Shown here: positions 57,300 through 64,000 of the stretch, one piece after another
Layout: every line of letters begins with the position of its first letter
Numbering within the stretch: position 1 is the first letter of the stretch
Assembly: GCA_021397845.1 (NCBI GenBank)
Contig: CM038044.1
Location: 59,247,851-59,311,850, forward strand
Origin: Areca catechu
Lineage: Eukaryota; Streptophyta; Magnoliopsida; Arecales; Arecaceae
Direction of reading: 5' to 3'
DNA length: 64,000 nt
The notes under the pieces: model-generated
What the model was told of the DNA's origin: nothing
Seen by the model: the letters and a program-made list of their open reading frames with translations, nothing else
The model's database searches: none
Position numbers and translations under genes: made by a program

Positions 57300-58518
57300 C
57301 TGATTTGATAATATTTTGTAAGTCAGGATTAATCCTTTGCAAATCCTTTCTAGTGATCCAAAAATCTTCAATCTCAAGTTATCCTTACCAATGAACCAGA
57401 TATCGTTGATAGTCTTTGCTCAGAGTAGCGATAATCTTGTCATGCAAGATCTGCTCAATCCTGTTTCTCCATTCTAGTAGTTTGGCTGGTGGACACTCAT
57501 GGGTTGGCTCACTCTTAAGGATAGGATCAGGCCCAAAAGGCTCACTAGGTATCAACATTGGCTCCTTATACTCTACAAGGTCTGAAACATTGAAAGTAGA
57601 ACTAATACCTAACTCAGGTGGTAACTCAAGCACATAGGCATTAGGTATACTTTTCTTAATTATTTTGTATGGTCCACTACTACAGGTGTGTAACTTTTTT
57701 ATGGTTCCAGGTGAGAACCGTTCAGGTCGAAGCCTGATCTTGATGAAGTCTCCTTCATCAAATTCTTTGAGTCTTTTCCTGAATCAGCCATATCTTTATA
57801 TGATTCATTACTTTCTTTGATTTTTTTATTTATTTCCTTATGCAATTCTTTAATGTGTTATGCATATGACTCTACAGACTTTGAGATGCATTCATAGATG
57901 GGCAAAGGAATAAGATCTGAAGGTTTTCTCGATTTATATCCATGAACAATTTCAAAAGGGCTTTTTCTAGTGGATCTGTTAACTGAGCTATTATATACAT
58001 ATTCAGCCCTAGATTGTAATAGATCCCAATTTGCAGTATTGTTGCCCACTAGACATCTAAGTAGGTTTCCTAAACTTCAATTCATGACCTCAGTCTAGCC
58101 ATCAGTTTGAGGATGATAAGAAGTAGAAAATTTAAGTTTTGTCCCTAACAAATGCTAGAAAGTTTTCTAGAAATAACTAGTGAATCATGTGTCTCTATCA
58201 GATACTATAGTCCTAGGTAAACCATGTAGTCTCACTACTTCATTCAGAAAAAAACTTGGCTACCTTAGAGGCATCATAGGTTTGGGAACATGGAAGAAAA
58301 TCTGCCATTTTTGAAAACTTATCAACCACAATAAAAATGAAATCATGTTTCCTTATGGTTTTAGATAATCCAAGAACAAAATCTATGCTAAGATCTTGCC
58401 AAGGACAATCCGGAATAGGAAGTAGGGTATATAGGCCAGTGTTTTGCTTCTGCTGTTTAGCAATAGCACAAGTTTGACATCTAGCCATGATTTGGGAAAC
58501 ATTCTTCTTAAGATTGTG
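57300..58518 (-). pseudogene. Chromovirus copy B integrase with chromodomain
   Basis: Reading leftwards: MARCQTCAIAKQQKQNTGLY (zinc-binding CxxC), then PWQDLSIDFVLGLSKTI and FIVVDKFSKMADFLPC (first catalytic D), SDRDT near 58,190 (second D) and TDG*TEVMN near 58,100 (E kept; a stop replaces Q). KSPFEIVHGYKSRKPSDLIP follows. The C-terminal LELPPELGISSTFNVSDLVE leads to a chromodomain (QRYLVHW, then FWITRKDLQRINPDL) ending near 57,310. Gag, protease, RT and RNase H are missing. The chromodomain defines the chromovirus clade, which tends to target heterochromatin. Confidence 0.85.
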
Positions 58519-58582
58519 ATGCATAACGGAAGCTCTGATACCAAAAATGATGCAGAACGGAAGCTCTGATACCAAAAATGAT
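58519..58582 (-). repeat. Duplicated primer-binding site, copy B
   Basis: The minus strand carries TGGTATCAGAGC twice (58,532-58,543 and 58,564-58,575), in a 32-base unit repeated head to tail. The site matches initiator tRNA-Met perfectly and lies directly inside the LTR end (TTCTGCA). The integrase coding region begins immediately after the inner copy, so everything between the primer site and integrase has been deleted. Confidence 0.85.
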
Positions 58583-60241
58583 GCAGAACAAAGAACAAAA
58601 AAACGTATGCAGAAGTAAAATTAAGATTAATTCTTTTTTTTTTTTTATTTCAGAAATTGGCTTCGACTCAAAGTAAAGTTAAACTAAGTTGATGGAAACT
58701 AGGTAAAGATTGAAAGCACAATTTAGAAGAAGCTAAGTTATCAGAGTAGTTCAGAAGTAACGGATCGCTGGGGGTTGAGAAACTCCCAGACCTAGGGTTT
58801 CGCTCTGAACTTTCAACAGGATAGAAATAGAGAGGAGAGATGGGTTACCAACCAGACAGTGATCTTCATAGAATTTGGGTGGAAGAACTCTCTCGGGCAG
58901 ATTGTTGGATCCTCGGATTCGGCTATCTTCGTAATGGATCCTCCAATACTGGTCTCGTGGCTGGGTCGGCTTCTCCTGAACTCAAGATCTGGGAAGAAGA
59001 AAAACAAGTGATGGATTCAGAGACTCAGGGAAGGATTTACCAGTTCGAAGAACTTGAAGGCTGATGTCACTGAGATCCAGATTCTCTTGAAGGCTGATTC
59101 GACTCCCTCTGGAAAGAGCTTTGGATCTGAAGTATCCGGACTGTAGCTGGATGCTGGTGGTCGGCCTGGACTTGGGGAGAATGGCCGTGACAGGTGGGAT
59201 ATGCTAGGGCTTGGTGGAAAGAGAAGGGTGATGGGCGGCTAGGGTTTGGGAGTGAAGTGGCTAACCTAGGGTTGGGGTTCTAGAGATCTCACACCTCCTC
59301 AAGGTTCCTGGGGAACCCGGATTTACTCCGTCACGGAGCTCAACACCTGGATGCAAGTGCGGAAGAGAGAAAACACAAAGTTTGCTCATAAAAAAATTTG
59401 GTTTCATTCATCTTATTCCTTTAAACTTACAAGAGGGGTTTAATTTATAGGGCTTTATAAGGGAGTAGGGTTTTACATCTTCCCATGTGGGACTAAAGGA
59501 GGGGATCTACAAATCAGGATAATCCATACACATATGGTCGGCCAAGGTACCAAAAAAATTTGATTTGGGTTATAAAAGGCAGGTAGATGGCGCCTCCTTG
59601 CTTGGGTCTTCAAGAGAGGATTTCTTTCCTTCCATGGATCAACTCTTTTGGACTCCTCCTTTTCTTCCTCCCTAAGTCAAGGCCCTTTCCATCTTTGTTT
59701 TGGACATTTTTGGCAGGTAGTGGGGGTGTCTCCTAGTATCTCTCCATGAATCAAGGATTTTCCCTTCATGGTTTGGCTCTTTTGGACACCTCCTAGTCTT
59801 GCTCCACAAGTTTAGGCTTCTTCCTTTCATGGCTTTGGCACTTTAGAAAACTTTTGGGTGCCTCCTTGATTTTCTCCCCAAGACATGCTCTCTTCCCTTT
59901 TATAACTTGGGTTTTTATGGAACATTGTGGGGCACCTCCTTGATCCTCTCTTCAAGAAAAACTCTTGCCATCCTGTCTTGGGTTTATCTGGAAAGAAGCT
60001 GGCTCCTCCTTAGATTGAGGTATCTTGATAGATTTCTCTCCCAAGTGGCGCATGAAAGAAGGGACCTGCTTTCTTGTGGTGTGGGGACCAAGGCACACTA
60101 GATGGAGATGTGGTGCCTCCTGGACTCTGGCGTGTGGTTGGGAGTGTGGCGCCCACTTGCTTGGTCCTGGGAGAAAATGTGGCACCTTGGAGAAGACCTA
60201 GACCACTACTAGGACTTGTATTGAGTCAACATGACTCAACA
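58583..60241 (-). repeat. Chromovirus cluster, middle LTR shared by copies A and B
   Basis: In minus orientation this LTR follows the chromodomain end of copy A (so it acts as that copy's 3' LTR) and precedes the primer site of copy B (so it acts as its 5' LTR). Its U3 starts near TGTTGAGTCATGTTGACTCA and its end is TTTGTTCTGCA. A 5'-TATA-like text (ATAAAGCCCTATAAATTAAA on the minus strand) lies near 59,440-59,460. The small frames in it are not genes. Confidence 0.6.
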
Positions 60242-60302
60242 AAATTTAAATTGTAGGGAAATATAGACTCAAACTAAAATTGAGTTGACCAAGTCAACCC
60301 TT

Positions 60303-61170
60303 ATTACAAAACCAGAAAATCCTAATTCTTCGGGCAATGTCAATCAGAGATCCAGATGGAGCCCTGAAGTCTTCTTCTGAGTCTGGTGCCCGCACCAATT
60401 CTCCCGAGGTGGGAGGAACTCGACCCTGTCGTGTATGGATCAAGCTGGCTCTGGTATCTCTCCAAGAGGTCTGGGTCCAATTCTTGTAATTCTTCTCGGG
60501 AGATCCAAGAGTTATCAGAATCTGGCCTTCCTTGCTAGCATACCAGGTATCTTTGGTATCCTCGATTACGAGTAGAGATAACCTGATCATCCAGGATCTT
60601 TTCAATCTGCTCTTTCCTCACAGGCCAGTTTGTTGGTGGACACACAGGGTTGGGTTCACTCTCAAGAGCAAGATTAGGCTCAAAAAGGCTCACTGGGAAT
60701 CACAGCTGGCTCTCTATACTCTACTAGGTCTGTAATATTGAAAGTGGAGCTAATGCCTAGTTCTGAAGGCAACTCGAGCACATAGGCATTGGACCCTACT
60801 CTCTTCACCACTCTAAATGGTCCAGCTCCTCTAGCATGTAACTTTCTAACAGTTCCAGGAGGAAACCGTTCAGGCCTTAACCTAATCATTACATAGTCTC
60901 CCTCAACAAAAGTTTTGACTCGCCTTTGAGAATCAGCCAACTTCTTATAAGTTTCATTACTTAAATTTATTTTGGCATGAATTTTTTTATGCAAGTCCTT
61001 TACATGCTATGCAAGTGCATCAAGAGACTTGTGTGTGTGGACTAATAGTGAAATCAGATCAAGTGGTGTGTGAGGCTTGTATCCATGAACAATTTCAAAG
61101 GGACTCTAGCCTATAAACCTATTGATCGAAACATTATATGCAAATTTAGTCCTGGACAAAATACAAATCC
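60303..61170 (-). pseudogene. Chromovirus copy A integrase end and chromodomain
   Basis: The minus strand shows SPFEIVHGYKPHTPLDLISL near 61,080, then KINLSNETYKKLADSQRRVK and VMIRLRPERFPPGTVRKLHA in an open frame (60,680-60,994), and LELPSELGISSTFNITDLVE. A one-base change in a T-run near 60,680 shifts the frame. Homology continues into a chromodomain (QIEKILDDQVISTRNRGYQR, YLVCWQGRPDSDNSWI) near 60,480-60,600. It is close to copy B but not identical. The catalytic part of integrase is missing. Confidence 0.85.
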
Positions 61171-61561
61171 CAATTCCTGGTGCTCTCAATCAAACCAAAA
61201 TCAGAGCCAAAGCCTAGTAAAGGGTCAAGAAAAACTAAACTAGACTGACGACACATTCCTAAAGAATGGAATTTATTCCAAAGGAACCCTAGGTCTAAAC
61301 CTAAAAAACTAAGGCTCTCTAAGTTTGACCTTGGGTCGGAGGAGAGCATGCAGAGCATGAAAACTTATTATGGATGCCTAGTAGGTGCCATAAGGTCTTC
61401 CAGAAGTAGGTGGCAAACCTAATAGGTTCTAAGGAGTCTTGCAACCTAGAGATCTCAGAAAAGTGTAATCCCATAGCTCTAGAAACATGAGAAGATTCAG
61501 GGAAGGGTAGGAAATAAGAATCAGAGTTTTGAGGTGGCTTATCAGAAACAAGAAACAAACC
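61171..61561 (-). other. Copy A gag-integrase junction
   Basis: After the gag stop the minus strand has a 79-codon open frame (61,319-61,558: MFLVSDKPPQNSDSYFLPFP) with no recognised domain, then non-coding text up to the integrase remnant. Protease, RT and RNase H should lie here, so at least 2.5 kb has been lost. I cannot place the breakpoint precisely. Confidence 0.5.
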
Positions 61562-63139
61562 TTAGTTATTTAGGATGACCTTAAAATGAGGACATTGTTC
61601 TATAGGTGCACTCATCCAAACCTCATGATTTGCTCTAGGAGGGTCTACAAGTGCAAGTTCTAGGGTAGGCTGGGTGCTCCTAGAAGGTGGAAGGTTATCA
61701 GGAAGGTCTTTGGAATGTTTTTCTAAAAAGTCCTCTAAGCTACTGTCTTTTTCTTGTTCTTGGACCTTCTCAATGGGAAGTTCTTGTGAACCCCTTCCTT
61801 CTTCACACTTCTCTATCAGATTTGACTCAGGGGTGTCTTCTTTGGATTCCTCAATGAGTTCAGAGGTATTCTCACTTAAACTCTCATTGGGTGCAATTTC
61901 CTCTTCCTGAACTTCCTCAAAAAGGTCTTCTCTTAGGGTTAGCTCCTGAATTCCTTGAGTGGCAGGGGTCCCCTCAATAACCCCATCAAGTAGGAGTTGG
62001 TTAATTGAATTATCGAGAGAGATATCATCAAATTCTTCTTCTTCATATTCATCTATCAAACTTATGTCAGGCTCATATATTTCTTCCTTAATCTCACTGA
62101 AAGGTTCTAATCTATTCTCCTTTGATTCCTCTTTAAGTACGACTCTGGTCAGGTCAACAAATCTTGGGATGGCCATGCCCAACTCCGTCTCAGTGTTATC
62201 CTTCTGGTCAAGAGGTGACACAAGTGGGAATTGACAAACAAAAGTCTGGTTCACTACGGGTGTCGGATTAATCGGAACTTGACTCAAGTTGGTAGAGGTT
62301 GGCTTTAAGTCCAAAGTACTTGATTGGTTATATCTTAAAGACCACTCATAGTCTTGGGCTTCTTGGTAGGCTCGGTCTAACTTATTGGTCTTTTCAAGGC
62401 ATAGCTTCCTATAAATGTCTGGGTGTAACCCAACCCTAAACCTTGATGTGATCTGAGCTTCGGTCTCAATGGTATTGCATTTCTTGTCATACCACTGGAA
62501 GTCCTCGATATATTTAAACACAGGCCTATTACCTTGTCGCAATTGGTACCATTGGTCTAAAAGTCTTTTCTTATAGGATCTAACTAGGTACCTATCTCTC
62601 AACTTATTTTTCATATCTCTCCAAGTATATATTTCCTCTTTTCTTTGATAACACTCATGCTCAATAGCATACCAATGCGACCTAGCATGTTTGGTGAACT
62701 TGGTTTTGGCCAACCTAATTTGTCCTAATTTCGATATGTTAGTGCACTGAAAATACCGATCCATTTGTTCTTCCCACTTAATATATGTCTCTTGTCTTCC
62801 ATCAAAAGTGGGTGCATAAGGTTCGGTGTTCCTAACAGGTCCCTTTTCTGAGTCGACCAAGTATGGATATAGGCTCCTAGGGTTATGCTCGGGATCACGG
62901 TATAAGGTCCTCCTAGGCTCCTGGCATGGGTGAGGTTGGGGCCTATTAAATTTTGGATCAGGGGTCCAATTTTGATGTCTACGTTTCTCAAGTCCCTGGG
63001 CTCGGTCTCTAAACTGGGCAAAACCCTCATTCATATCCTGACTCAATTTGGTCATACTTTCGGTAAGAGTTCTAATCATGGCCTCTAAATCAGGTTGGGT
63101 TTGACCAGGTTGGTAGGGTACTTCGTTCTGGGTGGACAT
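61562..63139 (-). CDS. Chromovirus copy A gag (open, 525 residues)
   Basis: The frame opens at 63,157; the second ATG at 63,139 (MSTQNEVPYQPGQTQPDLEA) is the likelier start. Residues 1-70 are a coiled-coil-like stretch. The retrotransposon gag domain spans roughly 110-280: YAPTFDGRQETYIKWEEQMD, RYFQCTNISKLGQIRLAKTK, FRVGLHPDIYRKLCLEKTNK. Residues about 340-525 are strongly acidic (EEEFDDIS, EEVQEEEIAPNESLSEN). No CCHC zinc knuckle is visible, unlike most gags. This is the only long uninterrupted gene in the window, even though the rest of its element has been deleted. Confidence 0.82.
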   Translation of the reverse strand: MSTQNEVPYQPGQTQPDLEAMIRTLTESMTKLSQDMNEGFAQFRDRAQGLEKRRHQNWTPDPKFNRPQPHPCQEPRRTLYRDPEHNPRSLYPYLVDSEKGPVRNTEPYAPTFDGRQETYIKWEEQMDRYFQCTNISKLGQIRLAKTKFTKHARSHWYAIEHECYQRKEEIYTWRDMKNKLRDRYLVRSYKKRLLDQWYQLRQGNRPVFKYIEDFQWYDKKCNTIETEAQITSRFRVGLHPDIYRKLCLEKTNKLDRAYQEAQDYEWSLRYNQSSTLDLKPTSTNLSQVPINPTPVVNQTFVCQFPLVSPLDQKDNTETELGMAIPRFVDLTRVVLKEESKENRLEPFSEIKEEIYEPDISLIDEYEEEEFDDISLDNSINQLLLDGVIEGTPATQGIQELTLREDLFEEVQEEEIAPNESLSENTSELIEESKEDTPESNLIEKCEEGRGSQELPIEKVQEQEKDSSLEDFLEKHSKDLPDNLPPSRSTQPTLELALVDPPRANHEVWMSAPIEQCPHFKVILNN

Positions 63140-63157
63140 GATGATGCAAGCAAGCAC

Positions 63158-64000
63158 ATCAAATGAGACTCAACTGAAATGACTACGGGCTAACTAGACC
63201 TAGAGCCCAAACTAGATGCCCAATCAGAGTGGCAAGCTAGCCTGTAGTAACTCGGGACTCAGCCAGGCAAGTGTAAGGGGAGTGTTAGGTCCCTAATTGC
63301 CAATCCAAGACACCAATCAAAGATTGGCCAGGTAGGCGGACCAGCACACAAGCCCTTCGGGATGGAATCCCTGAACCACCGTTCTAGACACTGAGTACAA
63401 AGCACACACAGAGTAACTAGACAAACTGACTCAACACTAGCCTTGACCCGACTTGTTGATGTCCCTAGCCCACTAGGGCAAATTAGGTATAATTAATTTT
63501 AAGATTAAAGGCTTAGGTTCGAATGAGTGGGTGGTGGTTTTGGGCTAAGGAGAGGTTATCAACTCCTCCCCTTATCTTAGATGTTCAAATGCCCTTAAGA
63601 TGAATTAAGTGTTGAACATTCAAAAATAATTGAATTGCAGAAACATAAAAATAGAGTTACAGTAATTTAATTCTCAGAAATCTCACGGAAACCAATAAAT
63701 CATAGGAAAATTATGAAAAATATCTTCAATTATACTGGTTTCAGAAAAATAAAAATCACCAAATTTGGAGTTACCTACAGTAAAAAATAATTCCTGCAAT
63801 AGGGCAGTTATAGGCTAAAAACAGAGTACTTCCCCGTTTACAATTCCTGCTACGAAGTTGTAACCCAACGGATCCCCTACACGCCCTAGGAACACCCCAT
63901 GGAATGGGAAGAGGAGGTTTGCACCTCGCTTTGTTCCTAGGACCGGACGTCCTGGGGAGTCTACTTCGAGCAGACAAATTAAAAGAGAGAGACTTAAACA
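63158..64000 (-). other. Copy A leader and probable 5' LTR beginning
   Basis: Right of gag the minus-strand leader runs to about 63,600. From 63,636 (TGCAGAAACATAAAAATAGA) the text becomes LTR-like. GTAATTTAATTCTCAGAAATC resembles the left LTR of the cluster (TGATTTAATTCAGGAAATC). I do not find the TGGTATCAGAGC primer site here, so the LTR edge is uncertain, and the LTR continues past the window. Confidence 0.4.

Noticed and set aside
59907..60256. Small overlapping frames suggesting a host gene
   Set aside because: They fall inside the chromovirus LTR on both strands, with no recognisable domain.

Overview
The window looks like nuclear heterochromatin of a seed plant, and every recognisable coding piece in it belongs to a transposable element. 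I found no host gene, tRNA gene or rRNA gene. The Sirevirus, Tat-type Ty3/gypsy and chromovirus families, primer sites matching plant initiator tRNA-Met, and AT-rich low-copy DNA all fit a plant. A monocot, perhaps a palm, is my guess from the overall look and is not proven.

Layout. (1) 1-1,984: unassigned DNA with two adjoining minisatellites, 57 bp and 20-21 bp. (2) About 2,015-33,382: a 5'-truncated plus-strand Sirevirus (Sirevirus-1: pol end, env-like ORF3, a motif array, and its 3' LTR at 32,055-33,382). Two elements split it. A minus-strand Ty1/copia element (Copia-2, 4,873-17,209) lies inside ORF3, and its left LTR carries a tandem pair of AT-rich terminal-inverted-repeat elements (5,209-8,090). 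A full-length Tat-type Ty3/gypsy element (17,483-30,831, TSD ATTAG) lies between ORF3 and the 3' LTR; it carries gag-pol, a 47-bp satellite-like array and an antisense intron-containing gene. (3) 33,383-52,350: a plus-strand Ty1/copia element (Copia-3) broken by a solo LTR (35,732-36,723), a probable second solo LTR (37,193-39,571) and a complete minus-strand Sirevirus (Sirevirus-2, 40,376-51,522, TSD GAGTA). (4) 52,700-55,559: a short duplicated hairpin, then two related LTRs (family X) around an unrecognised core. (5) 55,560-64,000: a minus-strand chromovirus cluster in which one LTR (58,583-60,241) appears to serve two internally deleted elements. One of these keeps an open 531-residue gag.

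None of the elements looks autonomous today: pol genes carry stops, frameshifts and G-to-A changes at catalytic residues. The most interesting structure is non-coding. Both Sireviruses, about 10 kb apart and in opposite orientation, carry between ORF3 and the polypurine tract an array of degenerate GCTCTGATACT-like units in element-sense. That string matches the 3' end of plant initiator tRNA-Met, so it is complementary to the elements' own primer-binding site. Both elements also have palindromic GTCGA/TTGACTC-type motifs just upstream of ORF3 that resemble motifs repeated in their LTR U3 regions.
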